From positions 1 through 43,624 of the forward strand of contig NZ_BDBY01000376.1 in assembly GCF_001613225.1 (NCBI RefSeq): DNA of 43,624 nt, read 5' to 3'. This DNA comes from Nocardia pseudovaccinii NBRC 100343. GTDB taxonomy: Bacteria > Actinomycetota > Actinomycetes > Mycobacteriales > Mycobacteriaceae. Positions 7,435-15,913 of this stretch are shown here, piece by piece. The position numbers were made by a program, and so were the translations under genes. The notes below the pieces were generated by a model. It saw only the letters and a list, made by a program, of their open reading frames with translations, did not search any database and had not been told where the DNA came from. Every line of letters begins with the position of its first letter. Position 1 is the stretch's first letter.

Positions 7435-8028
7435 ATGATTGTTCGTGACGCGGGCGACGCTGTTGTCGCAGGTGGCGGCACAAAAATGGCCATCCGCGAC
7501 GCTGCGGTAAAGCTGTTCGGGGCCAAGGGTTTCGAACAGACGAGCCTGCGCGAGGTCGCGGATGCGGTAGGAATCACAAAGGCTTCGCTCTACTATCACT
7601 ACGCCTCGAAGTTAGATCTGTTACTGGCGATCGTCGATCCGATCGTGGATCACATGCGCTCGGTGATCGAGGATATCGATGCCGTCCCGCACGACGAGGA
7701 GGGCGTGCGCGCCGTGTTGCGCGCCTATCTGCGCGGCATGATCCGCCATCGCGACGCGGGTGCGCTGTGCGTGCGCGACACCGTCGCGATCATCAATGTC
7801 ATGGCCGACCGGTATCCGGACATGCTGGATTCCACTCGGGTGCTGCGCGAATGGCTCGCCGGACCCGGCGCCGACGATGTCGCCAAGCTACGCGCCAGTG
7901 CGGCACTGGAAGTGCTCGGGGTCGCGCTGCTGTCCACCGAACTCGTGCCGGGGGTGGAGGATTCCGTGGTGGAACGCACACTTCTGGACGCGGCCACCTG
8001 TGTACTGACCGGCTGCCACACCGCGTAG
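7435..8028 (+). CDS. TetR/AcrR-family transcriptional regulator
   Basis: 197 residues. The N-terminal DNA-binding domain is typical: IRDAAVKLFGAKGFEQTSLREVADAVGITKASLYYHYASK (about residues 20-60), where TKASLYYHY is the recognition helix. The rest is an all-helical ligand and dimer domain with no identifiable ligand signature. ATG 7435 follows GAGAGGA. The gene is divergent from the MMPL transporter with two overlapping palindromes between them, so it most likely represses the transporter and itself and is released by the transported compound or a related lipid. That regulatory link is inferred from arrangement. The next gene downstream starts 39 bases after its stop and may be cotranscribed. 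Confidence 0.92.
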   Translation: MIVRDAGDAVVAGGGTKMAIRDAAVKLFGAKGFEQTSLREVADAVGITKASLYYHYASKLDLLLAIVDPIVDHMRSVIEDIDAVPHDEEGVRAVLRAYLRGMIRHRDAGALCVRDTVAIINVMADRYPDMLDSTRVLREWLAGPGADDVAKLRASAALEVLGVALLSTELVPGVEDSVVERTLLDAATCVLTGCHTA

Positions 8029-8066
8029 ATTCGTTCGAACACCGAAGAGGCCAGGGAGTAGCCGCC

Positions 8067-8561
8067 GTGCACATCACCGCGAGGGTCGATTACGCGGTGC
8101 GGACCCTATTGGAGATCGCCCGCGCACCGCAGATCCACCGTGCGTCGGATCGGGTCGCCGTGCAGGTCGCCCCGGTGGTGAAGGCCGAGGCGATTTCGAC
8201 CGCGCAGCATATCCCGCCCAAGGTGCTCGAGACCGTACTCGCCGAATTGCGCAGAGCTGATCTGGTGACCAGTAGGCGCGGCCCGGACGGCGGCTATTGG
8301 CTGGCCCGCCCGGCCGCGCAGATCTCCATCGCCGATGTCATCCGTGCGATCGAGGGCCCACTGGCCTCGGTGCGCGGCGAGCGTCCGGAGGACGTGCGGT
8401 ACCCGGGTGCGGCCGAACCGTTGCAGCGGGTGTGGATCGCGCTGCGAGTGAATATTCGTGCGGTGCTGGAGAATGTCTCCATCGATGACATCGCGCAGGA
8501 CCGGCTGCCGGGATTCGTCGGCACACTCACCGAGGATCCCGGTGCCTGGGCGCGACGATAA
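8067..8561 (+). CDS. Rrf2-family transcriptional regulator lacking cysteine ligands
   Basis: 164 residues from GTG 8067, with CAGGGAG upstream. Residues 1-95 fit the Rrf2 winged helix: HITARVDYAVRTLLEIA, then the recognition region ISTAQHIPPKVLETVLAELRRADLVTSRRGPDGGYWLARP. An extra stretch of about 18 residues (HRASDRVAVQVAPVVKAE) sits between the first two helices. The protein contains no Cys, so it cannot bind an Fe-S cluster the way IscR, NsrR or RsrR do; it may sense something else or act as a constitutive repressor. It lies between a TetR gene and a two-gene ABC exporter in the same direction, so it could control the exporter. Start codon choice rests on homology to the family N-terminus. 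Confidence 0.87.
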   Translation: MHITARVDYAVRTLLEIARAPQIHRASDRVAVQVAPVVKAEAISTAQHIPPKVLETVLAELRRADLVTSRRGPDGGYWLARPAAQISIADVIRAIEGPLASVRGERPEDVRYPGAAEPLQRVWIALRVNIRAVLENVSIDDIAQDRLPGFVGTLTEDPGAWARR

Positions 8562-8665
8562 TTCGAATCGGAGCACACCGGCCGAAACCCTCGCGCGCGA
8601 ACATCGCTGCTGGTCAGGAATGTTCGCGACGGACCGCGCGGATTGCCGGTAGCCTCCTTTTCATC

Positions 8666-10474
8666 ATGCTGATCAGACTGCTTCGCACTCATCTGGCCCC
8701 ATACCGGGCCCAATTGGCGGGCGTCGTCGGCCTACAACTCATCTCGGTCATCGCGATGCTGTACCTGCCGACCCTGAACGCCGACCTGATCGATAACGGT
8801 GTCACCAAGGGCGATATCGGCTACATCTGGACCACCGGTCTGTGGATGCTCGCCGTCACCGGCGTGCAGATCATCGCCTCGGCCTGCTCGGTCTATCTCG
8901 GCGCGCAGGCCGCGATGGGCGCGGGCCGGGATCTGCGCGGCGCGGTGCTGCACCGGGTCGGCACCTTCTCCGCGCGCGAGGTCGGCCTGTTCGGCGCGCC
9001 CTCGCTCATCACCCGCAATACCAACGATATTCAGCAGGTTCAGCTGCTGATCGTGATGTCGGCCACCATCCTGGTGATGGCGCCGATCATGTGTGTCGGC
9101 GGCATATTCATGGCGCTGCGCGAAGACCTCGGTCTGTCCTGGCTGCTGCTCATCGCGGTGCCCGCGCTTGCCATTTCGATGGGTGTCATCGTGGCGAAGA
9201 TGGTGCCCGGCTTCCGCGATATGCAGCACCGGATCGATGAGGTCAACCGGGTGCTGCGCGAGCAGATCACGGGTATCCGGGTGGTGCGCGCGTTCGTGCG
9301 CGAACGGCAGGAGACCTGGCGCTTCGGCGTGGCCAACACCGAACTCACCGAATCCTCGCTGCGGGTTGGGCGGCTGATGGCACTGATGTTCCCGCTGGTG
9401 ATGCTGATCAGCAATATCACTGCCGTCGGGGTGATCTGGTTCGGCGGACACCTCATCAACGACGGCAAAATGCAGATCGGCTCGCTCACCGCGATGCTGT
9501 CCTACATCATGCAGATTCTGATGGCCGTCATGATGGCCTCGTTCCTGGCCATGATGGCGCCGCGCGCGGCCGTCTCGGCCGACCGGATCGGTGAGGTACT
9601 CGAGACCGAAACCTCGGTGCTGCCGCCGCGGCTGCCGCAGCCGTTCAAGGGCGATCCGGCGCAGGTAGATCTGCAATTCGCCGAATTCGCCTTTCCCGGT
9701 GCGGAGAAACCGGTGCTGTCCGCGATCCGGTTCCAGGTCGAGCCGGGTACGACCACGGCGATCGTCGGTTCCACCGGCGCGGGCAAGACGACACTGCTCA
9801 ATCTGATTCCCCGGCTCATCGATGTGACCGATGGCGCGGTCTACGTCGGCGGCACCGATGTGCGTCACATCGCCCTCGAAGTGCTGCGTGAACAGATCGG
9901 TCTGGTGCCGCAGAAGGCATATCTGTTCTCCGGCACCATCGCGAGCAATCTGCGCTACGGCAAACCGGACGCCACCGACGAGGAACTGTGGCGATGTCTG
10001 GAGATCGCCCAGGCCGCCGACTTCGTGCGCGATATGCCGCAGGGTCTGGAAACACCTGTCGCGCAGGGCGGCACGACCGTTTCGGGTGGACAGCGTCAGC
10101 GCTTGGCCATCGCGCGGGCGCTGGTCAAGAAGCCGCGGGTCTACCTGTTCGACGATTCGTTCTCCGCACTGGATGTCGCCACCGATGCCCGACTGCGCGA
10201 GGCATTGCGGCCGGAGACCAGGGATGCCTCGGTAATCATTGTGGCGCAACGGGTTACCACCATCCGCGATGCCGATCAGATCGTGGTGCTCGAGGACGGC
10301 GTGATGGCCGGGATCGGCACTCATGAGCAGCTGATGCGCGATTGCGCGGAATACCAGGAGATCGTCGCCTCGCAGCTCGGCGCCGATGAGGCCGTCGTGC
10401 TCGCCAAGCGCAACGTATCGCCGCCCGATGCGAGCGGTGACGGGTATCGGACCCGGCGGGAGGAGATCCGATGA
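8666..10474 (+). CDS. ABC exporter half-transporter, subunit with degenerate ATP site
   Basis: 602 residues: a six-helix membrane domain (about 15-310) fused to an ATP-binding domain (345-580). The Walker A lysine is K374 (GSTGAGKTT) and the signature VSGGQRQR is canonical, but Walker B reads VYLFDDSFSALD, so the catalytic Glu is Asp (D497), and the H-loop His is Gln (Q528, IVAQRVTTI). These changes are characteristic of one half of heterodimeric exporters such as TM287/288, TmrAB and, I believe, Rv1272c/Rv1273c. Its stop overlaps the start of the next gene (ATGA), so the subunits are translationally coupled. Substrate unknown; drug or lipid export is likely. A canonical ribosome site is not obvious before ATG 8666. 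Confidence 0.93.
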   Translation: MLIRLLRTHLAPYRAQLAGVVGLQLISVIAMLYLPTLNADLIDNGVTKGDIGYIWTTGLWMLAVTGVQIIASACSVYLGAQAAMGAGRDLRGAVLHRVGTFSAREVGLFGAPSLITRNTNDIQQVQLLIVMSATILVMAPIMCVGGIFMALREDLGLSWLLLIAVPALAISMGVIVAKMVPGFRDMQHRIDEVNRVLREQITGIRVVRAFVRERQETWRFGVANTELTESSLRVGRLMALMFPLVMLISNITAVGVIWFGGHLINDGKMQIGSLTAMLSYIMQILMAVMMASFLAMMAPRAAVSADRIGEVLETETSVLPPRLPQPFKGDPAQVDLQFAEFAFPGAEKPVLSAIRFQVEPGTTTAIVGSTGAGKTTLLNLIPRLIDVTDGAVYVGGTDVRHIALEVLREQIGLVPQKAYLFSGTIASNLRYGKPDATDEELWRCLEIAQAADFVRDMPQGLETPVAQGGTTVSGGQRQRLAIARALVKKPRVYLFDDSFSALDVATDARLREALRPETRDASVIIVAQRVTTIRDADQIVVLEDGVMAGIGTHEQLMRDCAEYQEIVASQLGADEAVVLAKRNVSPPDASGDGYRTRREEIR

Positions 10475-12384
10475 GACCCGGAGCAGTGAATCCCGGTGCG
10501 CCGGATGCGAAAGCGAAATCGTTCGGTCCGTCGCTGCAGCGGTTGTTGCGCAGGCTGGCGCCCGAGCGCGCGTATGTCGGCGTGATCGTCGGGCTCGCGA
10601 TCATCTCGGTGGTGCTGAATACGCTCGGCCCCTACATCCTCGGCAAGGCCACCAACGTGGTATTCGATGGTGTCGTCGGCCGCCGATTGCAGAGCGGCAT
10701 CACCAAAGAAGAGGCGATCCAGCGCCTACGGGCCGCGGGCGACAACACCTTCGCCGACATGCTCGGCGCGATGAATGTCACTCCCGGTGTCGGTGTGGAT
10801 TTCGGTGCGGTCGGTCGGGTGCTGATGCTGGTACTGCTGCTCTATATCGGCGCCGCGGTCTTCAGCTGGCTGCAGTCCTTCCTGCTCAATATCGTCATCA
10901 ACCGCACCGTGAAGCGGCTGCGCAGCGATGTCGAGGACAAGATCCATCGACTTCCATTGCGCTACTTCGATTCCACACCGCGCGGTGACCTGCTCAGCCG
11001 CGTCACCAATGACGTCGACAATGTGTCGCAGACCCTGCAGCAGACCATGAGCCAGCTGATCCTTTCGCTGTTCTCGGTGATCGGCATCCTGATCATGATG
11101 TTCTGGATTTCGCCGCTGCTCGCGTTGATCGCCCTGCTCACCGTGCCCGCCGCGATCGTGGTCACCACGCAGATCGCCAAACGCTCCAAACCGCATTTCG
11201 TGAACCAGTGGAAGTACACCGGCATGGTGAACGCCCAGGTCGAGGAGGCCTTCACCGGGCACGAGGTGGTCACCGCATTCGGCCGCAACCGCGAGGTCGG
11301 GCAGGAATTCGACAAGCGCAACAACGATCTCTACGAGTCGAGTTTCAAGGCGCAGTTCATCTCCGGGCTGATCATGCCCGCGATCATGTTCCTCGGGAAT
11401 GTGAATTTCGTGCTGGTGGCGCTGGTCGGCGGGCTGCGAGTGGCGACCGGCAATCTGTCGCTCGGTGAGGTGCAGGCCTTCATCCAGTACTCCCGGCAGT
11501 TCAGCCAGCCGCTGACCCAGATCGGCGCGATGGCCAACCTGCTGCAATCCGGTGTCGCATCGGCCGAGCGGATCTTCGAGATCCTCGATGCCGAGGAGCA
11601 ATCGGCGGATCCGGTCATGGAGAACACCCGTCCGGTCGATCGCGGCCGGGTGGAGTTCGAGGCGGTGTCGTTCCGCTACGAACCGGAGACGCCGGTCATC
11701 GAGCGGCTGTCGCTGGTCGCCGAACCGGGACATGTGGTCGCCATCGTCGGTCCGACCGGCGCGGGCAAGACCACCCTGGTGAATCTGCTGCTGCGGTTCT
11801 ACGAACTCGACGCGGGCACCATCACCATCGACGGCGTCGATATCACCGAGATCACCCGCGATCACCTGCGGTCCAGGATCGGCATGGTGCTACAGGACAC
11901 CTGGCTGTTCAAGGGCACCATCCGGGAGAACATCGCCTACGGCAATCCGAATGCGAGCGATGCGGATATTCTCGAGGCCGCTCGCGCCGCCTATGTCGAC
12001 CGCTTCGTACACGCGCTGCCGCACGGTTACGACACGGTCATCGATGCGGAGGGTTCGGGCGTCAGCGCTGGTGAGAAGCAGCTGATCACCATTGCCCGCG
12101 CCTTCCTGGCCAAGCCGTCCATCCTGGTCCTGGACGAGGCGACGAGTTCGGTCGACACCCGAACCGAGGCGCTGGTCCAGCACGCGACCGCCGCCCTGCG
12201 CCGGGACCGCACCAGCTTCGTCATCGCCCACCGCCTGTCCACCATCCGTGACGCCGACCTGATCGTCGTCATGGAGGCGGGTCGCATTGTCGAACACGGC
12301 AACCACGAGCGCCTTCTCGAAGAACGCGGCGCCTATTACCGCCTCTACAACGCTCAGTTCGCCGCGGCCGCCGCCGAGGCCTGA
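10471..12384 (+). CDS. ABC exporter half-transporter, subunit with catalytic Glu
   Basis: 637 residues: N-terminal extension (1-30), six-helix membrane domain (about 35-375, with an insert of some 50 residues after the first helix, including MLGAMNVTPGVGVDFGAVG), then an ATP-binding domain (400-625). Walker A lysine K433 (GPTGAGKTT), catalytic E556 (ILVLDEATSSVD) and H587 (FVIAHRLSTI) are canonical, but the signature is VSAGEKQ (531-537) instead of LSGGQ. In heterodimeric exporters the non-catalytic site is built from the partner's altered Walker B and this subunit's altered signature; the two genes fit that pairing exactly, leaving one competent ATP site. It is cotranscribed with the preceding gene by a four-base overlap. 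Confidence 0.93.
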   Translation: MRPGAVNPGAPDAKAKSFGPSLQRLLRRLAPERAYVGVIVGLAIISVVLNTLGPYILGKATNVVFDGVVGRRLQSGITKEEAIQRLRAAGDNTFADMLGAMNVTPGVGVDFGAVGRVLMLVLLLYIGAAVFSWLQSFLLNIVINRTVKRLRSDVEDKIHRLPLRYFDSTPRGDLLSRVTNDVDNVSQTLQQTMSQLILSLFSVIGILIMMFWISPLLALIALLTVPAAIVVTTQIAKRSKPHFVNQWKYTGMVNAQVEEAFTGHEVVTAFGRNREVGQEFDKRNNDLYESSFKAQFISGLIMPAIMFLGNVNFVLVALVGGLRVATGNLSLGEVQAFIQYSRQFSQPLTQIGAMANLLQSGVASAERIFEILDAEEQSADPVMENTRPVDRGRVEFEAVSFRYEPETPVIERLSLVAEPGHVVAIVGPTGAGKTTLVNLLLRFYELDAGTITIDGVDITEITRDHLRSRIGMVLQDTWLFKGTIRENIAYGNPNASDADILEAARAAYVDRFVHALPHGYDTVIDAEGSGVSAGEKQLITIARAFLAKPSILVLDEATSSVDTRTEALVQHATAALRRDRTSFVIAHRLSTIRDADLIVVMEAGRIVEHGNHERLLEERGAYYRLYNAQFAAAAAEA

Positions 12385-12502
12385 GCCGCGGTATCGCATA
12401 GCGGGCAGCTATCGCGCATAACGTGTGCGTTGTACGCGATGCCTATTGGCTGAGCGACAGCATGATGCGGGGCACTGCGGCGTGCCTGAGAGGATGTACA
12501 GC

Positions 12503-13747
12503 GTGGCTGATCCTGGAGCTTTCTCGTTCACCGTCGGTACCCGCATCCCGGGGCGACACGGTCGAACGGGCGTGATCAGCACACCGCACGGTGATATCGC
12601 GACGCCCGCATTCATTCCGGTCGGCACCAAGGCGACGGTGAAGGCGGTGCTGCCCGAGACCATGCAGGAACTCGGCGCGCAGGCGCTGCTGGCGAATGCC
12701 TACCACCTGTACCTGCAGCCGGGCCCGGACATCGTGGACGAGGCGGGTGGGCTGAGCAAATTCATGAACTGGCCCGGCCCGACCTTCACCGACAGCGGCG
12801 GCTTCCAGGTGATGTCGCTGGGTGTCGGCTTCAAGAAGGTGCTGGCCATGGAGGCGGTCGACGTCCGAAGCGATGACGTGATCGCCAAAGGCAAAGAGCG
12901 TTTGGCCACCGTCGACGATGACGGCGTCACCTTCCGCTCGCACCTGGACGGCTCGAAACACCGGTTCACCCCAGAGGTTTCGATGGGTATCCAGCATCAA
13001 CTCGGCGCGGATATCATGTTCGCCTTCGACGAGCTGACCACTCTGCTGAATACCCGTGCCTACCAGGAGAAGTCGCTGCAGCGCACGCACGAATGGGCGC
13101 AGCGTTGCATCGACGAGCACGAACGCCTGACCGCCGCGCGCACCCATCGCCCGTATCAGGCGCTGTTTGCGGTGATCCAGGGCGCGCAGTACGAAGACCT
13201 GCGGCGCAAGGCCTGTCGGGAACTGGAATCGCTGCGCGGTAGTGCCGGAACGGGTTTCGACGGTTACGGCATCGGCGGCGCACTGGAGAAACACAATCTC
13301 GGCGCCATCGTCGGCTGGTGCTGCGATGAACTGCCCGAGGACAAGCCGCGGCACATGCTCGGCATCAGCGAACCGGAGGACATCTTCGTCGCGGTGGAGA
13401 ACGGAGCGGACACCTTCGACTGTGTGAACCCGTCCCGGGTCGCGCGCAATGCGGCGATCTATGTCGCCGAGGGCAGATTCAATATCAATACCGCCAGATT
13501 CCGCCGCGACTTCACCCCGATCGACGACACCTGCGACTGCTACACCTGCGCGAACTACACTCGCGCCTATATCCACCACCTGTTCAAGGCCAAGGAGATG
13601 CTGGCCTCGACGCTGTGCACGATTCACAACGAGCGTTACACGATTCGGCTCGTCGACCGGATTCGCGAGAGCATCGAGAGCGGCTGCTTCGACGAGTACA
13701 AGGCCGAAACGCTAGGTCGCTGGAAAGGTCGGATCCGGACCCCGTGA
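12503..13747 (+). CDS. tgt: tRNA-guanine(34) transglycosylase
   Basis: 414 residues. The enzyme exchanges guanine-34 of tRNAs with GUN anticodons for queuine or a precursor. TDSGGFQVMSL carries the catalytic Asp region, FDCVNPSRVARN the nucleophile Asp region, and CDCYTC plus a following His (about residues 340-375) bind zinc. GTG 12503 is preferred because GAGAGG lies nine bases upstream; ATG 12494 directly abuts that sequence and the frame is open back to 12425. The convergent neighbour yhhQ transports a queuosine precursor and gluQ, 2 kb away, modifies queuosine, so the three serve one pathway. No de novo preQ1 genes are visible, which suggests salvage of queuine or preQ1/preQ0. Confidence 0.95.
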   Translation: MADPGAFSFTVGTRIPGRHGRTGVISTPHGDIATPAFIPVGTKATVKAVLPETMQELGAQALLANAYHLYLQPGPDIVDEAGGLSKFMNWPGPTFTDSGGFQVMSLGVGFKKVLAMEAVDVRSDDVIAKGKERLATVDDDGVTFRSHLDGSKHRFTPEVSMGIQHQLGADIMFAFDELTTLLNTRAYQEKSLQRTHEWAQRCIDEHERLTAARTHRPYQALFAVIQGAQYEDLRRKACRELESLRGSAGTGFDGYGIGGALEKHNLGAIVGWCCDELPEDKPRHMLGISEPEDIFVAVENGADTFDCVNPSRVARNAAIYVAEGRFNINTARFRRDFTPIDDTCDCYTCANYTRAYIHHLFKAKEMLASTLCTIHNERYTIRLVDRIRESIESGCFDEYKAETLGRWKGRIRTP

Positions 13748-13761
13748 CTCCGAGGTCCGGA
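13734..13761 (+). terminator. Weak hairpin at the tgt stop codon
   Basis: TCCGGACC (13734-13741) pairs with GGTCCGGA (13754-13761) around a 12-base loop. The stem overlaps the end of tgt and no T-run follows, so its role as a terminator is doubtful. Confidence 0.3.
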
Positions 13762-13776
13762 CGCGGACAATAACTT

Positions 13777-14559
13777 TCAGCTCAGGAGCGCGGGAGTTTC
13801 GCGGGGTGCGTAGCTCGGCTCGTGCTTCTTCAAGAAGGCGATCACCCGGTAGGTGATCGGCAGCACGATGACCTCGGCGAGCGTCTTCCAGACGAAGCCG
13901 ACGATCACGTAGTTCACGAACTGTCCCCAGCTGTCGATGCCGATGGCGGTGGCCGCGATCGAGCAGAAGATCAGCGTGTCACCGAATTCGCCGACGACCG
14001 TGGAGCCGATCAGCCGCGCCCACAGGTGCTTCTCCTTGGTCTTCTCCTTGATAAATACCAGCGAGGCCGAATTCAGCATCTCGCCGACGAAGTATCCGGC
14101 CAGGCCCGCGGCGACCAGCTGCGGGGTGGTGCCGATGACGGATCGGAAGGCTTCCTGATTGTCGTAGAAGGTGGCGGCGGGCAGCTCGATGGCGATCTTG
14201 AAGCAGATGACCGCGAGCAGCAGGATGGCGAAGCCGTAGTAGATGGCCCGGCGGGCGGCCTTGAAGCCGTACACCTCGCTCAGGACGTCGCCGATGATGT
14301 AGGCCAGGGGGAACAGGAACCACGCACCGTCGGTGGAGATCGGCAGGATCTCGATGGGGCCCAGCTTCACCGAATGATCGGTGAAGAATTGGACGCCTTT
14401 GGTTGCGCAGATATTCGAGATGATCAGCGTCGCGGTGAACAGGGCGACGACGGGGGTGTAGTAGCCCCGCGCGGCGACGGCGAATGCCGCGTGGGCCGCC
14501 GCGGGGCCCCCAGATTCTGGGTGTTCTTCGACTGTTTGGGACTCACTCACGCGCTTCAT
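13777..14559 (-). CDS. yhhQ: Queuosine precursor transporter, YhhQ/DUF165 family
   Basis: 260 residues from ATG 14559 (MKRVSESQTVEEH). A hydrophilic start of about 35 residues precedes six membrane segments. Family features are visible: NICATKGVQFF, TDGAWFLFPLAYIIGDVLSEVYGFKAARRAIYYGF, GEMLNSASLVFIKEKTKEKHLWAR and STVVGEFGDTLIF. YhhQ proteins import queuosine precursors such as preQ0 and preQ1. The frame is open up to 14748, but the extra part overlaps the divergent DUF4190 gene and looks non-coding. The gene ends 29 bases from the tgt stop in convergent orientation, and its start is 29 bases from that of the DUF4190 gene, so the two promoters overlap. Confidence 0.92.
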   Translation of the reverse strand: MKRVSESQTVEEHPESGGPAAAHAAFAVAARGYYTPVVALFTATLIISNICATKGVQFFTDHSVKLGPIEILPISTDGAWFLFPLAYIIGDVLSEVYGFKAARRAIYYGFAILLLAVICFKIAIELPAATFYDNQEAFRSVIGTTPQLVAAGLAGYFVGEMLNSASLVFIKEKTKEKHLWARLIGSTVVGEFGDTLIFCSIAATAIGIDSWGQFVNYVIVGFVWKTLAEVIVLPITYRVIAFLKKHEPSYAPRETPALLS

Positions 14560-14588
14560 CCAACCAGGTTGTGGAATAGGCTGTACCA

Positions 14589-15101
14589 ATGACGAATCCC
14601 GGCGATTCCGACGAATGGTGGAAACAGTACGGCGGCGAAGGCGTGTCGCCGGAGGCTGGCTCCCAGGGGTCGGTTCCGCAGTACCCCTCGGCACCGCAGT
14701 ACCCTTCCGCGCCGCAGTACCCGCAGCAACCGGCTCCGACGCCGCCACCTCAGCCGCAGTCGCAGTACCCGAGCTACCCGCAGCAGCCGGTCGCCGGCCC
14801 GCAGCAGCCGTACCCGCAGACCCCGGCCTATCCGGGCGCGTATCAGCCGTACGGCTATCCGCAGCATGCCCAGGGCACTAATGGACTCGCGATCGGTTCG
14901 CTGGTCGCCTCCGTGGTCGGGCTGTGCACCTGCATCGGTTCGATCGTCGGGATCGTGCTCGGTGTCATCGCGCTCAACCAGATCAAGGAGCGCGGACAGG
15001 AGGGCCGCGGCCTGGCGCTGGCCGGTATCTGGGTGGGTGCGGGCGGCATCGTGCTCGCAATCGTCTATGTGATTCTCAACGTCGCGCTCTCGACGACATA
15101 A
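14589..15101 (+). CDS. DUF4190 membrane protein with Pro/Gln/Tyr-rich N-terminus
   Basis: 170 residues. Residues 1-95 are low complexity with PQYPSA tandem units and many PQQP/YPQ stretches, probably disordered and cytoplasmic. Residues 96-165 form two membrane helices (LAIGSLVASVVGLCTCIGSIVGIVLGVIAL and GIWVGAGGIVLAIVYVILNV) separated by NQIKERGQEGRGLALAG, the hallmark of DUF4190. Function unknown; such proteins occur near cell-envelope genes in actinomycetes. ATG 14589 lies 29 bases from the divergent yhhQ start. A strong hairpin follows the gene and separates it from the convergent RDD gene, whose N-terminus has a similar composition. Confidence 0.88.
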   Translation: MTNPGDSDEWWKQYGGEGVSPEAGSQGSVPQYPSAPQYPSAPQYPQQPAPTPPPQPQSQYPSYPQQPVAGPQQPYPQTPAYPGAYQPYGYPQHAQGTNGLAIGSLVASVVGLCTCIGSIVGIVLGVIALNQIKERGQEGRGLALAGIWVGAGGIVLAIVYVILNVALSTT

Positions 15102-15112
15102 GACTCGAAACA

Positions 15113-15146
15113 TCAGGGGCGCTCCCGAAATCGGGAGCGCCCCTGA
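15113..15146. terminator. Bidirectional hairpin between the DUF4190 and RDD genes
   Basis: TCAGGGGCGCTCCCGA (15113-15128) and its exact complement (15131-15146) form a stem closed by a small loop. It lies 11 bases after the DUF4190 stop and 20 bases past the RDD stop, so it can end both convergent transcripts. Confidence 0.85.
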
Positions 15147-15166
15147 GCTGTATCCGGGGTCTGCGA

Positions 15167-15868
15167 TCAGGCCTTGACGACCTGGGTGCCGCCCGCGAAC
15201 TTGTCGTGCCAGCCCTGCTTGTTCGGGTCCTGCGAGGTGGTGATGATCATGTAGATGACCAGGCCGAGCTCGGCCAGGCCACCGATGCACGGAATGATGC
15301 CCAGGGCGACATAGAGGTTGCGCTTCAGCGAAACCTCGGGGGTGATCTTCGCCGCGCCGCCGGGGGCGACGACCTTGAGGCCCAGGATCTTCTTGCCGAG
15401 GGTGGTGCCCTGCGAGGTCTCCATGCCGACGAAGTACGCGAGCCCTGCGATCGCGCCGACCAGACCGGTCACGATCTGCCCGCCGAGTCCGGAGCCCACG
15501 ATGAGCGTGATGATGATGGAGATCGGGATGCCGACGATCAGGTGATCGATGACGCGGGCGCCGATGCGGACGCCGATATCACCGGGCTGTCCGCCGTATC
15601 CGTATCCCGGCTGCTCGCCATAGGGCTGCTGGGGGTAGGGCTGCTGCTGGCCGTAGGGATCCTGCGGCTGCTGACCGTATTGCGGCTGTTGTCCGTACTG
15701 GGGCTGCTGTCCGTACTGCGGCGGCTGCTGGCCGTACTGGGGCTGTTGTCCGTACTGCGGCGGCTGCTGGCCGTACTGGGGCTGTCCACCCTGCGGGTAC
15801 TGCTGGCCGCCTGGGTATTGTTGCCCGCCTTGCGGATATTGGTTGGGGTCGTACCCACCGCTTGTCAT
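15167..15868 (-). CDS. RDD-family membrane protein with tandem PQYGQQ repeats
   Basis: 233 residues from ATG 15868. Residues 1-90 are Gly/Gln/Tyr/Pro-rich, with repeated PQYGQQ and PPQYGQQ units and a PYGQQQPYPQQPYGEQPGYGYGG end. The RDD domain (about 95-225) starts with IGVRIGARVIDHLIVGI, contains three or four membrane helices and the GMETSQGTTLGKKILGLKVVAPGG signature. RDD proteins are integral membrane proteins of mostly unknown role, some linked to ion exchange or envelope functions. The repetitive N-terminus is probably a disordered cytoplasmic tail. It faces the DUF4190 gene with a shared terminator between them. Confidence 0.9.
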   Translation of the reverse strand: MTSGGYDPNQYPQGGQQYPGGQQYPQGGQPQYGQQPPQYGQQPQYGQQPPQYGQQPQYGQQPQYGQQPQDPYGQQQPYPQQPYGEQPGYGYGGQPGDIGVRIGARVIDHLIVGIPISIIITLIVGSGLGGQIVTGLVGAIAGLAYFVGMETSQGTTLGKKILGLKVVAPGGAAKITPEVSLKRNLYVALGIIPCIGGLAELGLVIYMIITTSQDPNKQGWHDKFAGGTQVVKA

Positions 15869-15913
15869 ATGTGTGTCCTCGTCAGTGATCAGTAGATCGG
15901 TCGATTGCGTACG

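Noticed and set aside
8732..10324. 530-codon open frame on the minus strand, and a similar one at 10726-11865
   Set aside because: Both are antisense shadows of the ABC exporter genes, with His/Asp/Arg-rich sequence and no protein family features.
15640..15830. Short repeats resembling a CRISPR array
   Set aside because: They are in-frame codon repeats (PQYGQQ units) of the RDD gene, with no spacers.
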